33,891 bases of DNA. It comes from Mycoplasmataceae bacterium. GTDB lineage: Bacteria > Bacillota_I > Bacilli_A > Mycoplasmatales > Mycoplasmoidaceae. Under the pieces are notes generated by a model. It was not told the origin of the DNA. It saw only the letters and a list, made by a program, of their open reading frames with translations, and searched no databases. Where the stretch lies: the NCBI GenBank assembly GCA_031255095.1, contig JAIRTE010000026.1, positions 1 through 33,891 of the forward strand. Reading direction: 5' to 3'. Positions 21,101 to 30,738 of the stretch are shown here, one piece after another. Position numbers and translations under genes: made by a program. How positions within the stretch are numbered: position 1 is the first letter of the stretch; each line of letters starts with the position of its first letter.

Positions 21101-22100
21101 TGTCCAATATAAAATAGAATTTTCACAACCATATTTATTGACTACAGAAAATTCTGCCATTGAAGTTCATTGTTTTGCAAATGAAGAAAATATTGATCAC
21201 CACATTACTGCCACTTTGATACCAATTAATAATACAGCATTATATTCTCAAATTCAAACTAAACCTAATGGTGGTTATACAATTACATGAAATAGATCTG
21301 AGCTTGAATTTGATAAATCTCCTGCAACTCAAAGAATTAAAATTACTGTTTCTGATGTTAATATTGATTTGGTAAAGGATTTTGATGTTATTAGTCCTTT
21401 TCCAAATGAAATCATTAAATCAGATACTGGTAAAGATTGAACTAATATTGGTGAGGGTAAATACATTGAAAATTGTGTAATAAACTATCGTGATGATGGT
21501 ACATGCATTATCCAATCAATTTTTATTAAAGATAATTCCACATTATCTTTGCATATACCACCATTTATTAAACATAATGATAAAGTATATACCACTGTAT
21601 CAATTGATAAATTATCAGGTATGGCCAATTCAGTATTTTATGGTAATAATATTACTTTAACTGAATTTACAATACCTTTTACTATCAATGTTTTAGGTGG
21701 TGCTGTAATTGGAAGTAATCTTATTTTTAAAATTAAAAATTTTATTTTTGAAAAAAGACCAATAAATGATAAATTAAATTTCAATGGTGGTGCTGATCCA
21801 TTTTATTTATATGATATGAATAAAATTACATTTTATACTACTGAACTTGGTTTCTATAATAGACAAAGTGTATGGGGTCAAAAATCTGGTGTTATTAACC
21901 CTTTATGAACATCAAGTGCCACTACTAAAAAAATTATTCTTGTTAACAAAACATCGCTGTCTAATACTGAATTTGATACTTGAGTTTTTTCACCACTACC
22001 AGATGTTAACCCAATACAACCTGCTAATGCAGCTCCTTTCCCTGTTGTTAATCCAAATATTAAAACCAATGGGCAATGCGAAACTTCTAATAATTTATAA
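18177..22100 (+). CDS. Giant Ig-repeat surface protein, BspA-like C-terminus
   Basis: 1307 aa with many TGA-Trp codons. The N-terminus is basic (MKKRSHKPKLFKNV) followed by one hydrophobic helix at about 15-37. There is no lipobox, so it is an uncleaved anchor or classical signal. Residues about 40-1075 are about ten tandem units of 94-116 residues, each opening with a D/S-x-Y/F-x-I/L motif, seen at 132, 242, 358, 466, 560, 667, 766, 878 and 976; the pattern is of Ig-like beta-sandwiches. Residues about 1100-1270 resemble BspA/TpLRR repeats (LHIPPFIKHNDKVY, ANSVFYGNNITLTEFTIP). The start has a good AGGAGG 9 nt upstream inside tsaB. Likely role: adhesion. Classification is by pattern only. Confidence 0.8.
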
Positions 22101-22109
22101 TTTTATTAG

Positions 22110-23519
22110 ATGAACAAACCAGATTATAAATTAGCCAAAAAAAGAAATTTAAAAATTACTTTTAATACTTATAGTGATTCTACAGCACCAATTGGTAATA
22201 ATAAGACATTTTATATTAAAACATATGGATGTCAAAGTAATGTGCGCGATTCCGAAGATATCAAAGGAATTTTATTATCTCTAGGATTTAATGAAAATCC
22301 TAATATTTTAGATGCAGATTTAGTAATTCTGAATACTTGTGCGATTAGAGAAAATGCTGAAAAAAAAGTTTTTGGTGAAATTGGTTATTTAAAAGCTATT
22401 AAAATTAAAAATGAAAATTTTAAATTTGGTATTTGTGGTTGTATGGCACAAGAAGAAAATGTAGTCAAAAAAATAATTAATAACATTGAACATGTTGATT
22501 TTGTTTTTGGCACACATAATATTGCAAGTTTAGCTAACATTCTTGCTGAGGTTTATAAAACAAATAAACAAATTATTGATATTAAACCTTATTCAGAAGA
22601 AATAACTGAACAATTGCCAACTAAACATACTTCTAATATCAAAGCATTTGTTAATATTACATATGGATGTAATAAGTTTTGTACTTATTGTATTGTACCT
22701 TATACTAGAGGTCAATTACGAAGTAGAAAAAAAGAAGACATTATTAATGAAATTAACAATTTAATTAAGCAAGGCTATAAAGAAGTAACATTATTGGGCC
22801 AAAATGTTAATGATTATGGTATTGATCTATATGATGACTATGGCTTTGTTGAATTATTGGAAGAAATCGCTAAAACAAATATTAATAGAATTAGATTTGC
22901 CACAAGTAATCCATGAAACTTTTCAACAAAAATAATTGATATTGCCAAAAAATATCAAAATATTATGCCTTATTTTCATTTGCCAATCCAATCTGGTGAT
23001 GAAACAATTTTAAAGAAAATGAATCGAGAAATGGAAATAAAAAAATATTTAGACTTAGTCAATTATATTAAACACAATATTAATGACTATGCAATATCAA
23101 CTGATATTATTGTAGGTTTTCCAAATGAAACAGAAAAAGAATTTGAAAATACCATTAAACTATATGATGAGGTTAAATTTGACAATGCATATACATTTAT
23201 ATATTCTCCTAGAGAAAATACACCAGCTGCTAATTTTGTTGACAATGAAACATTAACAGCTAAACAATGACGATTGAATAAATTAAATGATTTAGTAAGA
23301 AAATATGCAAAAGAAAATTGTATGAAGTATGTTGATAAAACTGTTGAAGTTTTAGTTGAAGGATATTCAAAAACTGACAAAAATATTTTATTTGGATATT
23401 CTAGAAATTGAAAAGTGGTGAATTTTAGTGGTACAGCTAAACCGGGCGACATTGTGCATGTAAAAATTACATCTGCATCTAGGTTTAGTTTAAATGGTGT
23501 AGAAGAAAAAATACAATAA
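22110..23519 (+). CDS. miaB: tRNA methylthiotransferase MiaB
   Basis: 469 aa. MiaB is a radical-SAM enzyme that turns i6A37 of tRNAs into ms2i6A and carries two [4Fe-4S] clusters. The N-terminal UPF0004 domain has Cys41 (TYGCQSN), Cys77 (NTCAIRENAE) and Cys111 (CGCMAQ). The radical-SAM motif is C187xxxC191xxC194 in YGCNKFCTYCIVPYTRG. The C-terminal TRAM domain runs from about residue 405. The TSNPW block has Asn where TSHP is usual. TGA-Trp codons occur at 22915, 23268 and later. The start is 9 nt after the surface-protein stop. MiaB is patchy among mycoplasmas, and it needs MiaA and an Fe-S supply. Confidence 0.95.
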
Positions 23520-23534
23520 TAGAAATAATTCTAT
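23519..23534 (+). terminator. Weak hairpin after miaB
   Basis: ATAGAA-ATAA-TTCTAT forms a 6-bp stem overlapping the miaB stop, followed by the short CTTTGGAGTTTAG without a clear T run. It lies in the 99-bp gap between convergent miaB and the 658-aa gene. It is a poor terminator at best. Confidence 0.25.
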
Positions 23535-23618
23535 CTTTGGAGTTTAGTATATCATTTTTAGTTTTGCAAATTTATGAATAAAATAAACAAATAGTCTAGA
23601 ATTTTAGGACAAGCTATG

Positions 23619-25595
23619 CTAATTAGTATTGTCCACTTGTATATCAACATTACGAGGAGCAACTGGAGTATTTTGTTGTGCACTAGTATTAGTATCCACT
23701 GTTGGAGGAACAATTAATTCACAATTTTCATCGAAAGTTGGTAGTTTTTCCCTTTTGTTTTTTCTTGCAAATTCATTATGTTGATAAAAAGCTTTTTTTA
23801 CTTGACTTTCAGATTTTGTCACAAAAAGACCAGATTGTATACCGGCATCTTCCATAGAATGTCTTCTGACATATTCAATATCATATTCTGGTACAATATC
23901 ATCACCACTACTAATCACTGTTGCTCATGTTTTGAGCAATGTATCATCACCATTTTTAAGTACACCATTATCGTCATAAATACTTCTCATCATTTCAATT
24001 GCCGGTTTGTAATTATCAAATTGTGTTTTTAACATAGAAATTTTTTTAGAATTGAAAAATCTTGTAACTGCACTTCTTTCTAAATGAGTAATTTCTTTTC
24101 CTAATCTTCCACATTCATCTCTTATAATTTTTTTCTTGTGCGCATAATCAATTTCGCTAGAAAGAGCAACACACTGCATTGCAAACTTTTTACTATTTTC
24201 CACAACCGTTTTAGTTACACCTACATTTTTTAAAAACCTTTGAGGATAATTATCATCATTACAGAAAAAATTAAATTTCTTTATAAAATTATTTCTATCG
24301 TTTTCTTGGACTTGTGCAAAGATGTCATTAAGTATTGTACCTGTAATTTCTCTTTTTACAATACTTCTTAATGCTAAAATTTGCGATTCAATAACAGTTT
24401 TAATTTGAAAATCAGTTTCAGCAATATATAGATTTGAAAGACCCTTACATGCACCAATTATTGCAGCTAAAGTACTTCTAACATTATTACGGCGCATTGG
24501 TATCAATGATCTTTCTGATACTTTATTCATAGTATTATATTTTAATAGTTTACCAATAAATTCAGTGCACACATTAGCGGTAGATGCTTTAATAATATTA
24601 AGTTTTTCATTCTTTTCCATAATCCCTCATGCTTTAATTGCTAATTCTGCAAAATCAACAGCACCAGTTTCATTTCGTTTCACCGTATACCCACGTGACT
24701 CTAAAAGAGTTGCCATATAGTCAGCACCATTTCCATTTGCAGCTTGAAAACTATGTTTTTCTGATTTAACAAAGTGCGAAAATTTATTATTTTTAAAAAC
24801 AGGTTGTGGGAAATTGCGCGTTGTATAATCAACATTGCCACTTAAAAGTTCTATAAAAAAACCCAAAAAAGGTTGATTTCTATTAAATCTTTCGCGACCT
24901 TCAACACCTATAGTGGGTATTAATTTTCATGACTTTTGATTATCAACAACACATGACTTAAAATATGCTCCTGCAACATTGCCTGGTAATAAGTGTCTTG
25001 AAGAAATATCTGTACAATTTGAAATTGCAAAAACATCAAACATGTTTTCATATTTAACTAGTTCTGTAACAGTATTTTTAACAAAAAACCCTTCACGTGA
25101 ATGCAATTTTTGTATAATTTTACCATATTCTTGCTCACCATAACCTATACTTTCTGGAATACATTTTTTAGCTATAGAATGAACAAAATGATTGCGAAAT
25201 AATTCTTTTGCATTATCAATTAGCCTATGTAACCTATTTGTAGTAAAATCTTTTATATATAAAACATCTAAAACAGTTGACTCTAAAAAATCTTCTTTAA
25301 AATGTTTTGAAGCTTTATGTTTTGCAACTTCAATTGTATCAGTTGTTACAATATCAGATTTATTGAAAAAAATATCAATATAAATTTTTAAATTTAACAA
25401 TGTGCTAAAATCTTCTTGTTTCCTACTTATTTTCTTTATTGCCAATGATTTTGCAAACAAGTAAGCATCAGTATAAGTAAAAGATGTATTTCCATTAGTT
25501 AAAGAATAAAATCTAGCAGGAGAAAAATGTTCAATATCAAAATCAGATGATAATAAAAATCGTAATAATAAAAGATCTTGAAATGTTAATTGCAT
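23619..25595 (-). CDS. Unrecognised 658-aa protein
   Basis: One continuous frame of 658 aa when three TGA codons (24929, 24629, 23927) are read as Trp. There is no signal peptide or transmembrane helix, so it is presumably cytosolic or exported by an unusual route. The N-terminal half (MQLTFQDLLLLRFLLSSDFD) is helix-rich with aromatic residues. The middle has AANGNGADYMATLLESRGY. Residues about 340-560 are a Lys/Arg-rich helical region (VSERSLIPMRRNNVRS, EITHLERSAVTRFFNSKK). The last 50 residues are Pro/Thr/Asn-rich and probably disordered (PPTVDTNTSAQQNTPVAPR). TATAAT lies 6 nt before the ATG, and an 11-bp dyad lies just upstream. It resembles no family I know and may be lineage-specific. 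Confidence 0.75.
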
Positions 25596-25601
25596 ATTAA
25601 T

Positions 25602-25660
25602 ATTATATTATATTTTACAATATTAATTCATTTTTTATTGTACTATTGAATAGTACAATA
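25602..25660 (-). promoter_or_regulatory. Promoter and 11-bp dyad upstream of 658-aa gene
   Basis: Minus-strand TATAAT (25607-25602) is 6 nt before the start codon. A perfect inverted repeat TATTGTACTAT-tga-ATAGTACAATA occupies 25636-25660, about 30 bp further upstream, where the -35 region would begin. The hairpin lacks a T tract on its minus-strand 3' side, so it fits an operator better than an rpsU terminator. Confidence 0.5.
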
Positions 25661-25733
25661 AAGTATATATCAGTTAAAAAGATATTATGATAAATAGAAA
25701 TGCAATAAAATTTATTTTTGTAAAATAATTAAA

Positions 25734-25934
25734 TTAAACAGCAGCTTTTTCAGTTAAAAATTTCTTTTGTTTTTGTTTTGCTCTTTGTGCTTCTTTAGAT
25801 TTTAATTTTGCTTTTAAACCTGGACGTAAATAATATTCATGTTTCTTCATATCCTTACGTGTTTCAAAAGAAATATGACCAAAAATTTTCATTGCAAATG
25901 CTAAATCTTTATTTTTTACTGTAACTCTTGCCAT
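25734..25934 (-). CDS. rpsU: 30S ribosomal protein S21 (bS21)
   Basis: 66 aa. It starts MARVTVKNKD and has the basic helical pattern of S21 (RKDMKKHEYYLRPG, KLKSKEAQRAKQKQKK). S21 sits near the anti-Shine-Dalgarno end of 16S rRNA and aids start-codon selection. The ATG is 6 nt after TATAAT, so the mRNA is probably leaderless. It is divergent from the ferredoxin gene, with only 20 bp between start codons. Confidence 0.93.
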   Translation of the reverse strand: MARVTVKNKDLAFAMKIFGHISFETRKDMKKHEYYLRPGLKAKLKSKEAQRAKQKQKKFLTEKAAV

Positions 25935-25940
25935 GTTAAT

Positions 25941-25948
25941 ATTATAAT
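25941..25948. promoter_or_regulatory. Overlapping bidirectional -10 boxes, rpsU/ferredoxin
   Basis: TATAAT on the minus strand (25946-25941) and TATAAT on the plus strand (25943-25948) share four bases, and each is exactly 6 nt from its start codon. RNA polymerase cannot open both at once. Start codons are 20 bp apart, so both mRNAs should have almost no leader. Confidence 0.65.
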
Positions 25949-25954
25949 TATATT

Positions 25955-26134
25955 ATGGCAAAAGCTAATATAAATGTAAAAAAATGTGTAGGTTGTGGTT
26001 CATGTTGCAATGTTTGCCCTGTGGATGCAATTACTATGGAAAAAGGAAAAGCAACAATTGATAAGAATAAATGTATTGGTTGTGGTGCTTGTACAAGTGT
26101 TTGTCCTTTTGGCGCAATTTCATTTGAAAAGTAA
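25955..26134 (+). CDS. 2[4Fe-4S] ferredoxin
   Basis: 59 aa, the usual size of a clostridial-type ferredoxin. Two complete cluster motifs are present: C11xxC14xxC17xxxC21-P ([12 protein letters not shown]) and C40xxC43xxC46xxxC50-P ([12 protein letters not shown]). It is a small soluble electron carrier, usually for pyruvate:ferredoxin oxidoreductase, hydrogenase or radical-SAM enzymes; none of the first two is in the window. Ferredoxins of this type are not standard in mycoplasmas. The gene starts 6 nt after TATAAT and is followed 33 nt later by a tRNA gene. Confidence 0.95.
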   Translation: MAKANINVKKCVGCGSCCNVCPVDAITMEKGKATIDKNKCIGCGACTSVCPFGAISFEK

Positions 26135-26162
26135 TTTAATTATTTTATTAAATATAATTAAA
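26135..26162 (+). promoter_or_regulatory. Dyad and -10 box before tRNA(CAU)
   Basis: TTTAATTA (26135-26142) and TAATTAAA (26155-26162) form an 8-bp inverted repeat right after the ferredoxin stop. A TATAAT at 26153-26158 lies 9 nt before the tRNA, so the tRNA may start at its own mature 5' end. The dyad may act as a weak terminator for ferredoxin. Confidence 0.4.
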
Positions 26163-26167
26163 TTATT

Positions 26168-26243
26168 GGAGCTTTAGCTCAATGGTTAGAGCCCCCGACT
26201 CATAATCGGTTGGTTACAGGTTCGAGTCCTGTAAGCTCCACCA
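26168..26243 (+). tRNA. tRNA (CAT anticodon), probably Ile2
   Basis: 76 nt with encoded CCA; acceptor GGAGCTT with AAGCTCC, anticodon arm CCGA-CTCATAA-TCGG. C1/A72 mismatch is absent, so it is not the initiator. The start GGAGCTTTAGCTCA resembles B. subtilis tRNA-Ile(CAU) (GGACCTTTAGCTCA) more than elongator Met, which suggests the AUA decoder whose C34 is changed to lysidine by TilS. Elongator Met remains possible. Confidence 0.85.
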
Positions 26244-26252
26244 ATAATTATT

Positions 26253-27386
26253 CTAAACTTCTACAATTTGGTTTTTAGGCTTTATCATGCTTTTTTTAAT
26301 TGCAAAGACAAAGGTGCATAAACCAAATAAAGCAATAATTATACCAATAACTCTATTCATCAATACAGCATTATTAATTGTATTCTTGATAGCATCTTGA
26401 CTTCCTAAACTATTTGTCAAATTAATTAAAAATGTGGAATTTATGAATTCTGTTGTACCAATTCCACCAGGTAATATGCTAAATCTATTTGCCGCATTGG
26501 AACAATTTTGAATTGCAAAGAAAGTTCAAAAATAATTTATATCTCATTCCCTTAAGAATGCATACAATATAAAAAATATTGATGAGAATAAAGCAGCTGC
26601 TAAAAGTGTTATAAATAAATATATTATTGAATATTTGGAAAAAGTATAATCCCATAGAGTTTTTCTCAATTCAATATTTAAAAAATATTTTTTATAAGTT
26701 TCTTCTTTTGTATGATATGATAATTTAATTTTATATTTTATTCAATTAATAAATCATGCTAAATGATATGAAATACGACGAGAATAACCGATTATGGAAA
26801 ATATTAGTAAAGCAAATATATTAACTACCAAACCAGCAGTAGTTAGCCAAAATACTACAGTGCCTTCTACATTTGCAACAATTAATTGATATTTAATACA
26901 CAGTCAGATAAAAGAGGGGATAAATAAAATAATTTGTGATAATTCATTGAATATTTGAGTATATAACACTAATGCTGATGTGTGGAGATTACTTATTTTC
27001 TTTTTTTTCATCCAATATAGAGAATATGCACCAGAAAGTACAGCCATACTACCAACCAAGTTCAAAAAGGTACATGATAAAGTATATTCAACACATGAGC
27101 CAAAAGTTACTTCTGGAATTATTTTTTTAATTCTTAAATAAACTGCTAAGGAATTTAGAATAATTGCTAATGCTTCAGCAGCTAAAAAAATTATAAATGC
27201 AAAAATCCCTTTATTAGTTTTTAAACCTTCTGATAATTCTTGTCACAAATAGACCCAATTAATATTTAAAATTTTAACAAAAGTAATTACTAAACATGCG
27301 ATAAAAAGCAATAACATTAAAATAATGATGATTTTTCTTTTCTTGGTTAAAAAAACTGCTTCTTGTTTCTTGGCTGCTTCTGGCAT
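26253..27386 (-). CDS. Flippase-like TM protein (LPG_synthase_TM/YbhN type)
   Basis: 377 aa, all-helical membrane protein with 7-8 hydrophobic segments and several TGA-Trp codons. The hallmark NRFSILPGGIGTTEF block near residue 310 is that of the UPF0104 / lysylphosphatidylglycerol synthetase TM domain family, which is linked to lipid flipping or lipid-linked sugar transfer. The C-terminal aminoacyl-transferase domain of full MprF is absent, so lysyl-PG synthesis is not expected. It starts 3 nt after lgt, so the two are co-transcribed. This suggests envelope lipid metabolism. The substrate is unknown. Confidence 0.85.
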
Positions 27387-27389
27387 ATA

Positions 27390-28556
27390 TTAATATCTAT
27401 GATAAATATCTTCATTAGGTTTAAAAAAGCTTTGTTCTCATACATCTTTTTTAAAGTTATTGTGTAATTTTTCATTTTCTTCAATAACTTTTTTTACTTG
27501 TACATCTTTTTTGGTATCACACCATTGTTTTTGTTTTTGAAATTTAGCTATTTTGTTTTTGTGATTATAATTTTGTTTTAAATACATTCAATAATTTTTA
27601 ACCAATAAAATAATCGACACTTTTCTCATTTTGACAAATACAGTATGGTTAAGCACCAATAAAACCAAGCCAAAGCCTACAAACATTGAACTTAATATGA
27701 TGGTATTCACACTAGCGAAATCGCTATGTCTTAAAGGTTCCATAATTAAACGCAAAATTCCATACCATATGAAATATAAAATTGTTAAATCACCATCTCG
27801 ACGAAATTTTGTTGATTTAATGAATTCATAACCAATAAATAATAAAAAGAAACCAACAACATTTGCCAGTCCTTCATATAAAAATAATGGATGTCGCCAT
27901 TCACCAATACCCTCAACCGGATTTCAAACATACATAAACGGCAATGCATGACTTAAAAATTCTTGATAGTTATGATCGGTAACTACATTACCATATAATT
28001 CTTGATTCATATAATTTCCTCATCTTCCAATAAAATGAGATAGAGGAACCACGCCAGCAATAGCATCCAAATATAACATCATACTAACCTTTTTAACAAA
28101 AGTTTTTTTCTCACCAGTAGAATTTAAATCCATTTCCACAGTTTTTTGGTATTTTGGTTTAGAAAGAATTATTGGGAAATAAATAAAAGCTAATAATAAC
28201 ACAGCAACAACACCACCTTCAATTGCCATACCTCCCATACGGAAATTAAAAAATTCAGATCAATTTCCTCCAGCAGGATATCCTAACATACATGATCAAA
28301 ATCGTCCTCCAAAAATTCCTACTGGTATACCAATAATACAAAAGTAATAAAATACATCAATATTTAATTTATAAACCTTCCAAAGTTTTAAACAAACTAA
28401 AGTAATACCAACAACAAAAGCAAATAAATAACCCAATCCATATCATGTTATATCAAGTGAACCAATGCTAAAAGCTATTTTAAATTTTTCTTCATATGGT
28501 ATATCAGGCGTGATAGGTTTATCAGCAGTTAAAAATGGTTGTAAAATTTCACTCAT
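27390..28556 (-). CDS. lgt: Prolipoprotein diacylglyceryl transferase
   Basis: 388 aa, multi-pass membrane enzyme that moves diacylglycerol from phosphatidylglycerol to the lipobox Cys, the first step of lipoprotein maturation. Signature blocks are IPVGIFGGRFW, then FFNFRMGGMAIEGGVVA, and HFIGRWGNYMNQELYG with the conserved Arg and Asn. RLIMEPLRHSD follows near the end. Many Trp are TGA. It is longer than typical (about 280-330) because of a basic, coiled C-terminal tail of about 70 residues (KQKQWCDTKKD, ENEKLHNNFKKD), as is seen in some mycoplasmal Lgt. Divergent from folD across 22 bp. Confidence 0.95.
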
Positions 28557-28562
28557 TTATAA

Positions 28563-28572
28563 TATAATTATA
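28563..28572. promoter_or_regulatory. Overlapping bidirectional -10 boxes, lgt/folD
   Basis: A plus-strand TATAAT (28563-28568) and a minus-strand TATAAT (28572-28567) overlap by two bases, and each lies exactly 10 nt from its start codon (GTG 28579, ATG 28556). The whole intergenic gap is 22 bp. Confidence 0.6.
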
Positions 28573-28578
28573 AAAATT

Positions 28579-29454
28579 GTGGCAGAAGCAAAAATAATTA
28601 GTGGGAATTTAATAAGAAATCAAATAGTTGAAGAATTAAAAGAACGAATTAATTGTCTTAAAAATAATGGTATTATCCCAACACTTGCTATTATTCAAAT
28701 TGGTAATAATGAAGCAAGTAATGCTTATATTAGAAATAAAATCCGTTTATCTGAAAAATTAAATACCATAACATTATTAAAAAAATATGAAGAAACAATT
28801 ACTGAGAATGAATTAATTAAAGTTATTCAAGATTTGAATAATGATGATAAAATAAATGGTATTATATTACAATTACCAATTCCTAAACATATTAATGAAG
28901 AAAAAATAATTAACTTGATTTCGCCTAATAAGGATGTTGATTGTTTTCATACTGTAAATGTTGGTAAATTATGAACCGCTAAGAAAAATAACATTTTAAT
29001 TCAACCCTGCACTCCTTGTGGTATCATTGAAATGATTAAAAGAAGTAATATAGATTTAGAATCTAAAAATGTTGTGATAGTTGGTAGAAGTAATATTGTT
29101 GGTAAACCTTTAGCTGCATTGTTTTTATTAGAAAACTCTACTGTTACAATTTGTCATTCTAAAACAAAAAATTTGCAAGAAGTTTGTAAAAAAGCTGATA
29201 TATTAGTTAGTGCTATTGGCAAGGCAAAGTTTATTACTACTGATTTTGTATCAGCAAATCAGGTAGTAATCGATGTAGGTATGAATGTTGATGAAAATAA
29301 TAAATTATGTGGCGATGTTGATTTTGAAAATGTAAAAAATATTGTACAATATATTTCACCAGTTCCTGGCGGTGTTGGACCAATGACAGTGATGATATTA
29401 TTGAAAAATTTATTGACAGTTACTGAAGAAACATTTAAAGCAAAAGAAGTTTAA
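28579..29454 (+). CDS. folD: FolD, methylene-THF dehydrogenase/cyclohydrolase
   Basis: 291 aa from a GTG start at 28579. The earlier in-frame ATG would overlap lgt by about 90 nt and add an atypical tail, while GTG gives the standard FolD N-terminus and follows TATAAT by 10 nt. It interconverts methylene-, methenyl- and 10-formyl-tetrahydrofolate using NADP, feeding fMet-tRNA formylation and purines. Catalytic Tyr50 and Lys54 are in ASNAYIRNK; the other signatures are ILQLPIPKHI, NKDVDCFHTVN, VVIVGRSNIVGKP and SPVPGGVGPMT. One TGA-Trp occurs (GKLWTAKK). The stop lies 5 nt from that of convergent rmuC. Confidence 0.96.
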
Positions 29455-29459
29455 AAGAA

Positions 29460-30659
29460 TTAAGCTTCTTCTTTAGTTTCTAATTTATTAAGTGTAGTTT
29501 TAGTATCATCTAACAATTCTTTAGTTTCAATTAATACAGATGAAATATCATTATCTTTATTAATTTTTTCACCACCAGCAACGATTTTATAACTTGTAGT
29601 TGTTAAGTCTCTCATGGAATCAGTCAACTGATTTCATTTTTTAATGATGGCACATCATCTATCCACTCATGTTTTAAATGGGGTAGCAACAAACTTCTGT
29701 CATTCATTAGCAACAGTTGAATATTTTTGATAATCTTCCATCATTTTATTTTGGTGTATCAATGTTTGCAATATTAATCAAATAGTTGATGGAGAAGTTA
29801 AAGTTATTTTTTTACTATAAGCATAATTTTGCATATTTGGATCAAATTCATTTAAATCGGCAAGTATATTATCACTTGGAAAAAACATTAAAACATTATC
29901 ATTATATTTGCATAAACCATCAATCATTGTTTTAACATCTTTTTTAAAAGCAGTAATAAATTTACTTTTTTCATTTTCTTCATTACTAAGACGTATATTT
30001 TGATAATTTTGCATTGGAAATTTAGCATCAATAATAAATTTTTGTTTTCCAAGTTTAACTATAAAATCTGGTCTTAGATTGTTTTCTAGTGTTGGTTGTA
30101 TTTCATATGTATTTTCAGGTAAAACAGATTTTAAAATCATTTCCAATTGTTTTTCGCCAATAATGCCTCTTTGTTTAGTAATATCAAATAGTCCTGAAAT
30201 TTTTTTTATTTCAGTAACTGCGCTTGGAACTGTAGAAACATTATTAGAAAAATTTTTCATCATTTCTTCTAATTTTATCTGCATGTCTTTCATTTTATCT
30301 TGCATTTGTTTAATGTCATTATTTTGAGATCTTACTTCATTTGATGTTTTATTAATTGCTTCAGTTTTTGATTTTAAATCTTCAACTTTTTCATTCATTT
30401 TAATTCCTGATTCATTTGAGTTTTCAAATTTTTTTTCCAATTTTTCCATTTGTGTACGTAATTCAGCAAATTGTGCTAAAAAATCATAATTACCAGTGCT
30501 TGTTGCAGATTGAGTAATATCGCTAACAGCTCCACAACTTGTCAGCAAAGTAACCGAAAAGAGCAATATAGATGCTAATATAAATATTGCTAATATCTTA
30601 ACCAAATTATTATTTAAAAAATAAATTATTTTATTAAAAGTAAATTTTATTGTTTTCAT
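29460..30659 (-). CDS. rmuC: RmuC-family protein with lipoprotein signal
   Basis: 399 aa, with TGA-Trp codons in the C-terminal third. Residues 22-42 are hydrophobic and end in lipobox LTSC with Cys42. Residues about 55-140 are a long coiled coil. The RmuC domain follows: KQRGIIGEKQLEMILKSVL, the nuclease-like RPDFIV (Asp197) and FIIDAK (Asp210, Lys212), then NVLMFFPSDN and ITLTSPSTIWLILQTL. Classical RmuC is a membrane-anchored cytoplasmic protein tied to limiting inverted-repeat recombination. A cleaved, lipidated N-terminus would instead put the nuclease-like domain outside the cell. The signal is long (41 residues), so a plain TM anchor remains possible. Confidence 0.88.
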
Positions 30660-30670
30660 AAATTGTCTAT

Positions 30671-30676
30671 ATTATA
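30671..30676 (-). promoter_or_regulatory. -10 box of rmuC
   Basis: Minus-strand TATAAT exactly 11 nt before the ATG, predicting a 5' UTR of about four nucleotides. No Shine-Dalgarno is present upstream of the start. Confidence 0.55.
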
Positions 30677-30738
30677 ATTGCCTCTTAATTTTCACCAGGT
30701 CTCCAAATATTCTCTCTTTGCACTATTAACCCTAAAGT

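Noticed and set aside
23619-25595. Four separate small genes
   Set aside because: All segments are in one frame and are separated only by TGA, which is Trp in this organism.
28465-28578. Upstream ATG for folD
   Set aside because: It would overlap lgt by about 90 nt and add 38 residues with no FolD similarity; the GTG at 28579 gives the normal N-terminus.
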